Origin: JAAYSA01 sp035367155
GTDB taxonomy: Bacteria > Bacillota_I > Bacilli_A > RFN20 > CAG-826
Length of the DNA: 64,000 nucleotides
Direction of reading: 5' to 3'
NCBI GenBank assembly: GCA_035367155.1
Contig: DAOSJI010000001.1
Coordinates: 90,852 to 154,851, forward strand
The notes beneath the pieces are model-generated. The model had not been told where the DNA came from. It did not search any database and saw only the letters and a program-made list of their open reading frames with translations. This document shows, piece by piece, positions 26,132 through 34,342 of this stretch (its first letter is position 1; the number at the start of each line of letters is the position of its first letter). A program made the position numbers and the translations under genes.

Positions 26132-27333
26132 TATTTATCCTCTAATATTTCTAAAACTGGTGTACCAATCATATGTGGAGCCATCTTAATGTTAAAGTTA
26201 GCTAAAATAGTTGCCCCAATATCTGCAAACGCTGTACGGTTTTCTAATGTGGAGCCGTTTTTAAAACGTTTACTATATGCTATAAAAGGTACCATTTCGC
26301 GTGTATGATCGGTTCCGTGCCAGGTAGGATCATTTCCATGATCAGCAGTAACAATAATTAAATCATCTTTGCTACTAACTTCAATTAAATCTTTTAGTTG
26401 TTTATCAAAGGTTTCTAGAGCATTTGCATATCCTTTTGGATCACGTCGATGGCCATATTCACTATCAAATTCAACTAAGTTAGTAAAAATAATACCTTCA
26501 TAGGTTGCTTCTTTTAACTCTTGAATGGTTTTGTTCATTCCTTCAATGTTTGATTTTGTTTTTATTGTCTTTGTTACACCGCTATTGTTGAAAATGTCAG
26601 AAATTTTTCCAATACAACTAACAGTAAACCCACTCTTTTCTAATAAATTCATTGCAGTATCTTTCGGTGGACTTAATGCTAAATCGTGTCGGTTTGGTGT
26701 TCTAGCAAAATTATCCTTTGATGTTCCAATATATGGTCTTGCGATGATTCTACCAACTAAATATTCTGGTTTCATACATATTTCTCGAGCGATTTCGCAA
26801 ACGCGGTATAACTCTTGAAGACCAGTTACTTCTTCATGAGCGGCAATTTGAAGAACAGAATCAGCTGATGTATAAACGATTAGGCTATTATCGCGCATTT
26901 GTTCTTCACCAAGTTCTTTAAGAATTTCGGTACCGCTAGCAGCTTTGTTGCCAATAACTTTATAACCAGTTTTTTCCTCTAATTCATCGATAAGTTCTTG
27001 TGGAAAGCCAGTTTCAGTAAAGGTAATAAATGGTGAAGTTGTTAAAATTCCCATCATTTCCCAGTGGCCAGTCATTGTGTCTTTTCCCTTACTTGCTTCA
27101 AGCAATTTAGCCGCATAACTTGAAGGATGTTTGCTTGTAGGTGGAACGCCTTTAACATCTGTTAAATTGCCAATACCTAAGGATTGAAGAGTAGGTAAAT
27201 TTAGTCCCCCAACAGCAGCAGCGGTATTAGCTAGTGTATTTGCACCATCATCGTTATATTTAGCAGCATCTGGCATTGATCCAACACCAACACTATCGAT
27301 AACGACAATGACAATTCTTTTAAAATTTTTCAT
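26131..27333 (-). CDS. deoB: Phosphopentomutase
   Basis: Interconverts (deoxy)ribose-1-phosphate and -5-phosphate in nucleoside salvage. Alkaline-phosphatase superfamily metal motifs are visible: VVIDSVGVGSMPDA at residues 9-22, and TADHGNDPTWHGTDHTRE near 330 with Asp/His ligands (extract TADHGNDP). The phosphorylated threonine region KGKDTMTGHWE is present. Length (400 aa) is normal. It follows the xerD-like gene as in B. subtilis ripX-drm. Confidence 0.96.
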   Translation of the reverse strand: MKNFKRIVIVVIDSVGVGSMPDAAKYNDDGANTLANTAAAVGGLNLPTLQSLGIGNLTDVKGVPPTSKHPSSYAAKLLEASKGKDTMTGHWEMMGILTTSPFITFTETGFPQELIDELEEKTGYKVIGNKAASGTEILKELGEEQMRDNSLIVYTSADSVLQIAAHEEVTGLQELYRVCEIAREICMKPEYLVGRIIARPYIGTSKDNFARTPNRHDLALSPPKDTAMNLLEKSGFTVSCIGKISDIFNNSGVTKTIKTKSNIEGMNKTIQELKEATYEGIIFTNLVEFDSEYGHRRDPKGYANALETFDKQLKDLIEVSSKDDLIIVTADHGNDPTWHGTDHTREMVPFIAYSKRFKNGSTLENRTAFADIGATILANFNIKMAPHMIGTPVLEILEDK

Positions 27334-27358
27334 ATTTCTACCTCCCTAATATTATATA

Positions 27359-28246
27359 TTAGTCCTCACCTATTGCCAACTTATAGGCACTTTTCACTCT
27401 TTGACGTGAAACATGAGTATAAATTTGAGTAGTTGACAAGTTTTCATGACCTAATAGTTTTTGAAGTGTATTTATTGCCATACCTTGGTCTAAAAGGTGA
27501 GTAGCGAAAGAATGTCGCAAGGTATGTGGTGATATATTCTCTTCTATACCGACTTTTTTAGCATAAAACTTAATTCGTTTAAAGAAAAATTGTCTTGTGA
27601 ATGGTTCACCTTTGTCATTTATAAAAACAATATTAGTTTTTCTTGCGAATCGATTTTTTACTCTGACTTCTTGTAGATATTTGTTTAGATATTCAGCAGC
27701 AAATTCTCCGTATGGAATGATACGTTCCTTGCCGCCTTTACCACGTATTTTTAATAAAGGAAAAGCTTCGTTTTTTAATAAATTACTAAATTTTAAGACC
27801 ATAAGTTCACTTACACGAAGGCCGCTTGCATACATAATTTCTAACATAGCACGATCTCTAATACCTCCATCTGTTGTTAAATCAGGAGCATTAAGTAAAT
27901 CTTCAACTTGCTCAATTGAAAGATAAACAGGTTGTCTTTTGGGGATTTTCGGTTTTATCACATTTGTAAAAGTGCCCTTAACTTCGCCTTCTAGCTCTAA
28001 AAACCTTAAGAAATTCATAACACTACTTACACGACGATTAATTGTAGATGCTGACTTTCCTTCTTGAGATTGTAATGCTACGAAATCATTTACAATGAAT
28101 TCGTTATATTCTAATGTATCGTTTAGTTCAAAGTAACTATTAAATATTACTAAATCATTTATATAGGCTTGAATTGTATCATTTGAAAGCCCACGTTCGA
28201 TTGTTAAATAGTCTTGATATTTATTTATTGCTTCACTTATATTCAT
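27359..28246 (-). CDS. xerD: Tyrosine recombinase XerD
   Basis: Site-specific recombinase that resolves chromosome dimers at dif with a XerC partner. It has an N-terminal SAM-like DNA-binding domain (NKYQDYLTIERGLS). The catalytic residues are Arg in SGLRVSEL, Lys in RGKGGKER, HxxR in HTLRHSFATHL, His in LLGHENLSTT and the nucleophile Tyr in QIYTHV. XerD rather than XerC is chosen because deoB follows. A dif-like site lies 3.8 kb away. Confidence 0.9.
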   Translation of the reverse strand: MNISEAINKYQDYLTIERGLSNDTIQAYINDLVIFNSYFELNDTLEYNEFIVNDFVALQSQEGKSASTINRRVSSVMNFLRFLELEGEVKGTFTNVIKPKIPKRQPVYLSIEQVEDLLNAPDLTTDGGIRDRAMLEIMYASGLRVSELMVLKFSNLLKNEAFPLLKIRGKGGKERIIPYGEFAAEYLNKYLQEVRVKNRFARKTNIVFINDKGEPFTRQFFFKRIKFYAKKVGIEENISPHTLRHSFATHLLDQGMAINTLQKLLGHENLSTTQIYTHVSRQRVKSAYKLAIGED

Positions 28247-28254
28247 ATAAAAAA

Positions 28255-28281
28255 CTCCTAACTTTATACTAATATTCTACT
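28255..28281 (-). repeat. Short 11-bp-period AGTA run between dinB and xerD
   Basis: Plus-strand CTCCT (28255), ATACT (28266) and CTACT (28277) are 11 bp apart. On the minus strand they read AGTAG, AGTAT, AGGAG. The first includes the dinB TAG stop and the last is the xerD ribosome-binding site. Weak member of the array family. Confidence 0.35.
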
Positions 28282-29452
28282 TTTTCTCTTTTTTTATATC
28301 AGAAAGACGTTTAAAAATCTTTTTATCAAACTTAGAATTAAACTCATCAATTAATCTTATAGTCGCTGATTGTTCAACCGGTTCTTCTACATCAAAAAGC
28401 GAAAGTTGTACATTTCTTATAACTACTTTATCAATATTTTGAAGAGCTACTCCTACTAATCGAATTGCTTCTCCATCATAATTTTGATCAAAAAGCATCA
28501 TAGCACGACCAAATATTAATGAAAAACTATTAAATGGTTCATCGTAGGTTTTAGCATGTGTTGTTGTTTTAAAGTTGCTTTTTCTTATTGTAATTTGAAG
28601 CGTGACACCCTTTTTTTCTTGTTCTTGAGCTCTTTCACTTACTTCTAAAGATAGAGTTCTAAACATTGCTTCAATTTGCTTATAATCGCTCGTATCATCG
28701 TAAAAAGTTCTAGATGCTCCTATTGATTTAGGATCATCAGCCTCGCTTACTACTTCATCATTTCCTTGTCCATGTACCCAAGCATAAATTGTATCGTAAA
28801 ACTTTCCTAATCTTTCCTTAACTCTTGGATCATTAGTATTTGCTAAATCACCAATTGTATTAATATTTAGTTTTTTTAAGACAGGTGCTGTTTTAACTCC
28901 TATCCCAAACATTTCTTCAATCTTTAGTGGCCACAATTTCTTTTTTATGTCTCTTCTTCTAATAATTGTGATTCCACGTGGTTTTTTCATGTTGCTTGCC
29001 ATTTTAGCTAAAAACTTTGTTGGTGCAACTCCAATCGAACAAAGTAGTTTAGTTTGTTCATACAACTTATTTTGTAAGTCTTTTAAGTAAGAAATAGGAT
29101 TAGTTACATTTTTCATAGCCTCGCTCATATCAACAAAACATTCATCTATACTTGCGACCTCTACTTTTGATGAATATCCACGTAGAAAGGTAACAAATTG
29201 ATGAGAAAGGCGTTCATAATATTCAAAATCGACAGGAACGATAATAACATTTGGATCTAATTGTCTTGCCATATAAATTGGCATCGCTGATTTTATTCCC
29301 TTAGCTCGTGCTTCATAAGAGGCAGTTGAAACAATCCCTCGCTTTGAAAAACCACCCACGACAAGAGATTTCCCTTTATATTCTGGGTTTCTAATGACTT
29401 CTGCGGTAGCAAAGAAGGCATTTAAATCAACGTGCATAATAATTTTAGCCAT
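28277..29452 (-). CDS. dinB: DNA polymerase IV (Y family)
   Basis: Error-prone translesion polymerase. Catalytic motifs are MHVDLNAFFATAEV at the start and SIDECFVDMSEA near residue 100 with the Asp-Glu pair. The palm/finger, helix-hairpin-helix (EEMFGIGVKTAPVLKKL) and little-finger domains follow. The C-terminal region VQLSLFDVEE resembles a beta-clamp-binding motif (QLSLF). I choose MAKIIMHVD at 29452. A start four codons earlier (29464) is possible, and either lies almost at the predicted transcription start with no ribosome-binding site. Confidence 0.94.
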   Translation of the reverse strand: MAKIIMHVDLNAFFATAEVIRNPEYKGKSLVVGGFSKRGIVSTASYEARAKGIKSAMPIYMARQLDPNVIIVPVDFEYYERLSHQFVTFLRGYSSKVEVASIDECFVDMSEAMKNVTNPISYLKDLQNKLYEQTKLLCSIGVAPTKFLAKMASNMKKPRGITIIRRRDIKKKLWPLKIEEMFGIGVKTAPVLKKLNINTIGDLANTNDPRVKERLGKFYDTIYAWVHGQGNDEVVSEADDPKSIGASRTFYDDTSDYKQIEAMFRTLSLEVSERAQEQEKKGVTLQITIRKSNFKTTTHAKTYDEPFNSFSLIFGRAMMLFDQNYDGEAIRLVGVALQNIDKVVIRNVQLSLFDVEEPVEQSATIRLIDEFNSKFDKKIFKRLSDIKKEKK

Positions 29453-29460
29453 AAATAAAA

Positions 29461-29497
29461 CCATTCATATTATAAACTATAATTGAATGGCTGTTAA
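29461..29497 (-). promoter_or_regulatory. dinB promoter with palindromic operator candidate
   Basis: Minus strand: TTAACA (29492-29497), 17-bp spacer, TATAAT (29469-29474). The arms CCATTCA (29461-29467) and TGAATGG (29484-29490) form an inverted repeat spanning the -10. The inner bases are also near-symmetric. The first ATG follows the -10 by 4 bp, so the mRNA is predicted to be leaderless or nearly so. Confidence 0.65.
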
Positions 29498-29513
29498 CAT
29501 AATATAGTTAGAA

Positions 29514-31400
29514 TTAGAGACTATTTTTAATTAGCGAAATAAGACTTTCAATATCTAAGCCAGTTATTTTATATTGATCACTAACAGAAGCATGCGTAAT
29601 ATTTTGTCGTGGGATTGCTCTTGTAATAATTTGTCCTTTAAAACCGTTATTATTTAACGTAGCGACAAGATTATTTACAAAGCCGTATGATGTTGCATAA
29701 GGATCGATAATAATTACCTTCTTATAATGGTTTAATTTAGCAATTACATCTAAATCAAAAGGTGTCTGGAAAACAGCATTAATTAAGGTGATATTAATAT
29801 TTTCTTTATATAGTTCTTCTTTAATCTTTTCAAAATGAGGCCCATAACTTACAAGGGCAACTTCACTTCTATTTTCTTCTTTTATGAGCCATTTACCAAC
29901 TTCAAAAGCATCACCATTTAAAGAGTTGCTACTAATTTTACTGATTCTTTCGCGCGGATAACGAATAAAGAAAGGTCCGCCTTTATGGTTTAGTGATGTA
30001 TAGACTAGTTTTTTAGCGAGTTCAGGTGTAGAAGCCATTGCTATTATTACATTTGGAATACCAATAAAAGCTGCCTGATCAAAAATTCCTTGATGTGTTG
30101 ACCCATCAGCGCCAATAAGCCCAGCACGATCAACTAAAATTGTAGTAGCTAGATTCATCCTTGCTAAATCATGAACAACTTGATCAAATGAACGTTGTAA
30201 AAAAGTAGAATAAATTGATATTATGGGGTGTTTTCCGCTTAAAGCAAGACCACTTGATAATGTGACGGCATGTTCTTCAGCGATACCTACATCAATTGAA
30301 CGACCAGGAAACTTTTTAAAAACTTCATCTAATTCCGAACCTTTTAAAGTAGCAGGATTTATTAAAAGAACATCTTTATTTTCTTCCATTATTTTTTCAA
30401 CGATATCAGCATACAATTTTGACCAAGTGATCAAGGATTCATGGTTGTTTTTTAATAACCCTGTCTCAACATGAAAAGGTGCAATTCCATGCCAACTACC
30501 TTCTCTGTCGGTTTCAGCGGGTTTATATCCTTTACCTTTAGTTGTTTTAACATGAACAATGGTTGATTTTTGTTGTTTTTTGGCGAGTTGAAGCGCTTTA
30601 TCTAGTTTTTTATAGTTATGCCCATCAACTAATCCAATATAGGCTAGTCCCATTTGCTCAAAGATATTATGAGATATTAAGTGACGAGCAAACCAGTCTT
30701 TAATGTACCATGCTATGCGGTAAAAAAAGTATCCAACTCTTGATTTAAACATTAATCTTTTAAATCGCGATTTCGATTTGATGTAACGTGGTGATATCTT
30801 CCAACGTCTAAACATCTTTGTTAAGGCACCAGTTGGTGGTGTAATTGACATTTCATTATCATTAAGAACGATAATAACTTTATTATTGCGATGAGCTATA
30901 TCGTTTAGTGCTTCAAAAGCTAGTCCGTTACTAATCGAGGCATCACCAATCAAAGCAACAACATGATATTTTTCACCGTTTAAATCGCGAGCTATTGCCA
31001 TTCCTTGTGCTGCGCTTAGTGAAGTTGATGAATGACCTGCTTCAAAGTGATCATATGATGATTCACTTCGTTTTTGGAAACCACTTACACCATCTTTGGT
31101 TCTTAAACCTTCGAGTTTGCGCCCTGTTAAAATTTTATATGTATAAGATTGATGGCCGACATCAAAAAGTAACTTATCTTCGTTAAAATCAAATGCTCTA
31201 TTTAGGGCAATGGTTAAGCTTATCGAACCTAAATTACTACTTAAGTGGCCACCATATTTTGAGACTTGTTCTATTATTTCATCTCTAATTTGACTTTCGA
31301 GCATTTCAAGTTCATCTTTTGTTAAAGTAGCAACAAAATGAGGATCACTAATCCTTGTTAAGTCAAATGGTTCAATAATTTTCTTTCTTTTCTTACACAT
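29514..31400 (-). CDS. dxs: 1-deoxy-D-xylulose-5-phosphate synthase
   Basis: First MEP-pathway enzyme, a thiamine-diphosphate transketolase-like protein condensing pyruvate and glyceraldehyde-3-phosphate. Features: GHQSYTYKILTGR, the ThDP-binding GDASISNGLAFEALN ... NDNEMSI, and the second half with EEHAVTLSSGLAL and DRAGLIGADGSTHQG. Length (628 aa) is normal. The ATG start lacks a ribosome-binding site and follows the 11-bp array directly. The ispA gene usually found between xseB and dxs is missing. Confidence 0.95.
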   Translation of the reverse strand: MCKKRKKIIEPFDLTRISDPHFVATLTKDELEMLESQIRDEIIEQVSKYGGHLSSNLGSISLTIALNRAFDFNEDKLLFDVGHQSYTYKILTGRKLEGLRTKDGVSGFQKRSESSYDHFEAGHSSTSLSAAQGMAIARDLNGEKYHVVALIGDASISNGLAFEALNDIAHRNNKVIIVLNDNEMSITPPTGALTKMFRRWKISPRYIKSKSRFKRLMFKSRVGYFFYRIAWYIKDWFARHLISHNIFEQMGLAYIGLVDGHNYKKLDKALQLAKKQQKSTIVHVKTTKGKGYKPAETDREGSWHGIAPFHVETGLLKNNHESLITWSKLYADIVEKIMEENKDVLLINPATLKGSELDEVFKKFPGRSIDVGIAEEHAVTLSSGLALSGKHPIISIYSTFLQRSFDQVVHDLARMNLATTILVDRAGLIGADGSTHQGIFDQAAFIGIPNVIIAMASTPELAKKLVYTSLNHKGGPFFIRYPRERISKISSNSLNGDAFEVGKWLIKEENRSEVALVSYGPHFEKIKEELYKENINITLINAVFQTPFDLDVIAKLNHYKKVIIIDPYATSYGFVNNLVATLNNNGFKGQIITRAIPRQNITHASVSDQYKITGLDIESLISLIKNSL

Positions 31401-31405
31401 ATAAA

Positions 31406-31443
31406 TTACTTATAATCTACTAATATATTACTAATAATATACT
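31406..31443 (-). repeat. 11-bp-period AGTAR array between xseB and dxs
   Basis: Plus-strand TTACT, CTACT, TTACT and ATACT at 31406, 31417, 31428 and 31439 are exactly 11 bp apart. On the minus strand they read as AGTA units starting 7 bp after the xseB stop codon and ending 6 bp before the dxs ATG. Confidence 0.75.
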
Positions 31444-31449
31444 TTGTTG

Positions 31450-31656
31450 CTATTTTTTATCACTTTCTATTGCTTCAATCTTGATTTTAGTTTCTTCTAG
31501 TTCTTTATTAATCATTGAAAGTAAAGCAAAACCTTCTTCATATAATTCGACACCACTTGAAAGCTCAACATTTGCATTTTCAAGTAGTTCAAGAATTTCT
31601 TCTAGTCTTTCCATCTTTTTTTCGATGGTCCAACCTTTAAATTTTTCATCATACAT
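31450..31656 (-). CDS. xseB: Exodeoxyribonuclease VII small subunit
   Basis: 68-residue helical hairpin subunit of exonuclease VII. The pattern WTIEKKMERLEEILELLENANVELSSGVELYEEGFAL (extract LSSGVELYEEG) is diagnostic. The start overlaps the end of xseA by 8 bp. Confidence 0.93.
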   Translation of the reverse strand: MYDEKFKGWTIEKKMERLEEILELLENANVELSSGVELYEEGFALLSMINKELEETKIKIEAIESDKK

Positions 31657-32926
31657 GGTCTTTAATCTCCTCTACTTTAACTAATATTTTTCCATCTTTT
31701 AGAGTAGCAACTAACATATCATCTCTACTAATTTCTTTAATTGATGTGATGATATAGCCACTTTTGTCAGAAAGCATACTATAACCACGTTCTAAAACTT
31801 TTAAGGGTGATAGAGCTTCTAGTTTTGCAAAAGCACTATTAGCGAATTCCCACTTTTTATTATAGCAGTTTTTAATGCTTTTACTGAGTGAAGACGCTTT
31901 TTCACTTAAATAGTGTTTCGTATGTAAATAATATGCGTTATATGCGGCTTTTAAACGTATTCTTAGGTCGTTTACTTTACGTTCTTTAATTGCATAAAGT
32001 TCGCCTTTTCGCTTAAAAATAGGTCTGTTTGCTAAAAGGTTATATTTATTTAGTAATATATTGTATTTGTTTTTGATGTCTTTTGTAAGACGCTTTTCAA
32101 TTTCAATTAAAGATTGAATTATATTTGTTTTATTTGGAACAGCCGCTTCAGCTGCTGCGGTAGGTGTACTTACACGTAAGTCAGCAAGAAAATCTAGCAA
32201 TGTAAAATCGATTTCGTGCCCAACTGCACTAATGATAGGAACTTTTCTATTTGATAGAAGCATAATTAACTCTTCATCATTAAAGGCCCATAGATCATCG
32301 CTACTTCCACCTCCTCTAGCAATTATTAATACATCTAATGAATACTCTAAAGAACGATTATAAGCGGCTATTAGGCTTTTTGGTGCAGTTTCGCCCTGAA
32401 CAATCGCGGGAAAATAATAAATCGTAACAAGCGGATATCTTAATGTAATATTTTCTTTAATATCAGCCCATGCTGCACTATCTTTTCCACAAATTACTCC
32501 GATGTTACGTGGATATTTTTTTAGGGGTAATTTTTTTGATTCGTCAAATATACCAAGTTTTTCTAGTTTTTCTTTTAACTTTTTTAAAGCAAGAAGTTTT
32601 TGACCTTCACCAAAAAGGATCACATTTGAGCCAATAAGTTGATAGGTCCCACTTTTTTCATAAAGAGTTACTTCTCCGGTTACGATAATGTCGTCGCCAT
32701 CTTTAAGAGGAAAATTAAGCGAGGCAATACCTTGATAGAAAAGAACGACCTGGATTCGTGCATCATCTTCATCTTTTAATGTAAAGTAATGTGCTGATTT
32801 ATATTTACTATAATTAAGTACTTCTCCACGTACATTCACTCTTTTTAGAAAAGGATTATTAGCAAAAGTTAAACGCACATACTCATTTAGTTCTCTAACA
32901 AGTAGGTAATCACGCTCTTTCATCAA
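31649..32926 (-). CDS. xseA: Exodeoxyribonuclease VII large subunit
   Basis: Catalytic subunit of a single-strand DNA exonuclease. The N-terminal OB fold (VRGEVLNYSKYKSAHYFTLKD) is followed by the core with IIARGGGSSDDLWAFNDE and ISAVGHEIDFTLLDFLADLRVSTPTAAAE (extracts ARGGGSSDDLWAFN and GHEIDFTLLD). A long coiled-coil helical part then carries the family's closing LSPLKVLERGYSML. Length (425 aa) is normal. It overlaps nusB by 17 bp. Confidence 0.95.
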   Translation of the reverse strand: MMKERDYLLVRELNEYVRLTFANNPFLKRVNVRGEVLNYSKYKSAHYFTLKDEDDARIQVVLFYQGIASLNFPLKDGDDIIVTGEVTLYEKSGTYQLIGSNVILFGEGQKLLALKKLKEKLEKLGIFDESKKLPLKKYPRNIGVICGKDSAAWADIKENITLRYPLVTIYYFPAIVQGETAPKSLIAAYNRSLEYSLDVLIIARGGGSSDDLWAFNDEELIMLLSNRKVPIISAVGHEIDFTLLDFLADLRVSTPTAAAEAAVPNKTNIIQSLIEIEKRLTKDIKNKYNILLNKYNLLANRPIFKRKGELYAIKERKVNDLRIRLKAAYNAYYLHTKHYLSEKASSLSKSIKNCYNKKWEFANSAFAKLEALSPLKVLERGYSMLSDKSGYIITSIKEISRDDMLVATLKDGKILVKVEEIKDHV

Positions 32927-33329
32927 CTAAAACCTCATCTAAAATGGCATTTACGAATTTATACTCATCTCCAACAACATAACGTTTTGTTAATTTAATT
33001 GCTACATTAATAACAATCCGTTTATCAACATTTCCAATATAGAAATAATGAGTATAACTCATTAACAAAATCGCTTGAATTACGCGATTTAAACGGTGAA
33101 ATTTCCATTTCACAAGTTTAGGTGTAATCTCATTAATTATCTTATCTATATTTATAAGTGTTTTTATTGTAAGTTCTTTTAAAAAGATGGGTACTTCATC
33201 AATCGGGATACCGCTGATTGTTTCAATTAACTCTTCAACATCAAAAACAACATCAGCATTAACATACGACAGCGCACTATAAATAATAGCTAAGCCGATT
33301 TCTTGTTGTTGGTTTCGAGTAATTTTCAT
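32910..33329 (-). CDS. nusB: Transcription antitermination factor NusB
   Basis: Small helical RNA-binding protein for rRNA antitermination. The sequence is divergent but has the NusB all-helical layout, ending in IVINVAIKLTKRYVVGDEYKFVNAILDEV, the conserved C-terminal helix (extract YKFVNAILDEVL). Length (139 aa) and position before xseA/xseB as in B. subtilis support the call. Confidence 0.85.
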   Translation of the reverse strand: MKITRNQQQEIGLAIIYSALSYVNADVVFDVEELIETISGIPIDEVPIFLKELTIKTLINIDKIINEITPKLVKWKFHRLNRVIQAILLMSYTHYFYIGNVDKRIVINVAIKLTKRYVVGDEYKFVNAILDEVLVDERA

Positions 33330-33350
33330 ATAACAAGCCTCGAGAAAATA

Positions 33351-33368
33351 TTACCATAATTATGGTAA
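33351..33368. promoter_or_regulatory. 18-bp perfect palindrome before nusB
   Basis: TTACCATAATTATGGTAA lies in the 47-bp gap between the membrane-protein gene and nusB. It may be an operator or a weak hairpin. There is no convincing T-run on either side. Confidence 0.4.
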
Positions 33369-33376
33369 AACTTCTA

Positions 33377-33895
33377 TTATTCTTCACTTTTTTCTCGTAA
33401 GTGAGGATATTGTTTATTTATTGTAATAACATTTGCATAACTAAATAAAGCAACAAAGGAAGCAGATATTATTACTATATGAATGGCAATACTAGTTAAA
33501 TATGAACTTCGATTAGTAAATGGGTGTGAAAAAGGTATAAAAGCAAGAATTGTATCTACTAAATAAAGACTAATTACTGCTAAAAGCGCCCATAACCTAG
33601 CTCTTTTTGCATACATTGTTAAAAAAGCATAAATAGCACTTACCGCGGCAGATAATAAAATCACAATAATATTAAAACTAGTTGTTAAACCTATACTTTT
33701 ATATATTAGACTAAATAAAAGTTCGAGCGTTTTATAACCAAGGGCAAAATTAGGTGTTTGCTTTAAAACAAACATGCTATTACCAAGTAAATTCATAATA
33801 GCCCCCCACAATAAAAAAAGAACGGTTTTATTGAATAAACCGACAAACATATTATGTGTTTTTATGGGCGATTTTTCGCGTTTTCGCCGCTTCAA
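33377..33895 (-). CDS. Uncharacterised four-helix membrane protein
   Basis: 172 residues with a basic N-terminus and about four hydrophobic segments (roughly residues 22-45, 60-85, 95-115 and 130-155). I do not recognise the family. It begins with TTG overlapping the stop of the Asp23-like gene (TTGA). In B. subtilis the equivalent slot between yqhY and nusB is empty. In other Firmicutes AmaP-type membrane proteins lie beside Asp23 family genes, but no AmaP motif is seen. Confidence 0.75.
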   Translation of the reverse strand: MKRRKREKSPIKTHNMFVGLFNKTVLFLLWGAIMNLLGNSMFVLKQTPNFALGYKTLELLFSLIYKSIGLTTSFNIIVILLSAAVSAIYAFLTMYAKRARLWALLAVISLYLVDTILAFIPFSHPFTNRSSYLTSIAIHIVIISASFVALFSYANVITINKQYPHLREKSEE

Positions 33896-34242
33896 TTAAT
33901 CTCCTTTTTTTCAGCGAATCCTGCTACAACAACATCAATTTTAAAAGGAATCATTTCTGTCATCATCGCAAGAGCATTACTAACATTATCTTGAATCGCA
34001 AGACAAACTTCATCTACAGGAGCGCCTTTAACTAAAATGACATGAATTTTAACATTAACTAAACCGTTACGAATACTACAAGAAATTGGTTTATGTAGTT
34101 TAAAAGTAGCGGAAACTGGATCTAAAAGAATTGCACCTTGAACTTGGTTGGTTGCAATACCTGCAATTTGATCAAATACAAAATGAGAAATTCCCATATT
34201 GCCATTTCGAGTGTAATTTTGAATATAAACGTATTCAGCCAT
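33892..34242 (-). CDS. Asp23/Gls24 family envelope-stress protein
   Basis: 116-residue member of the Asp23/Gls24 (YqhY/YloU) family of small envelope-associated proteins linked to lipid or stress homeostasis. The pattern ISHFVFDQIAGIATNQVQGAI (extract QIAGIATNQVQGAI) and the VNVKIHVILVKGAPVDEVCLAIQDNVSNAL strand-helix are diagnostic (extract IQDNVSNAL). I choose the ATG at 34242 (MAEYVYIQN), preceded by AAGAAGGAA. An in-frame extension to 34314 would run through the promoter. Confidence 0.85.
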   Translation of the reverse strand: MAEYVYIQNYTRNGNMGISHFVFDQIAGIATNQVQGAILLDPVSATFKLHKPISCSIRNGLVNVKIHVILVKGAPVDEVCLAIQDNVSNALAMMTEMIPFKIDVVVAGFAEKKEIN

Positions 34243-34260
34243 ATTTATTCCTTCTTTATT

Positions 34261-34289
34261 ATTATAAAGAAATTGTACCACATTTACAA
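34261..34289 (-). promoter_or_regulatory. Promoter of the Asp23-like/nusB/xse operon
   Basis: Minus strand: TTGTAA (34284-34289), 17-bp spacer, TATAAT (34261-34266), about 18 bp before the start codon. Confidence 0.7.
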
Positions 34290-34299
34290 TAAACAAAAA

Positions 34300-34319
34300 C
34301 CGTTTTGGACTCAAAACGG
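34300..34319 (-). terminator. Terminator of tkt
   Basis: CCGTTTTG and CAAAACGG arms around a 4-nt loop, with TTTTTG following on the minus strand, 24 bp after the tkt stop. Confidence 0.85.
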
Positions 34320-34342
34320 CTTGTTGTTAAGTTAAGAATAAT

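Noticed and set aside
27359..28246. Integrase of a mobile element
   Set aside because: Length, motifs and the neighbouring deoB match housekeeping XerD, and no attachment sites or cargo genes flank it.
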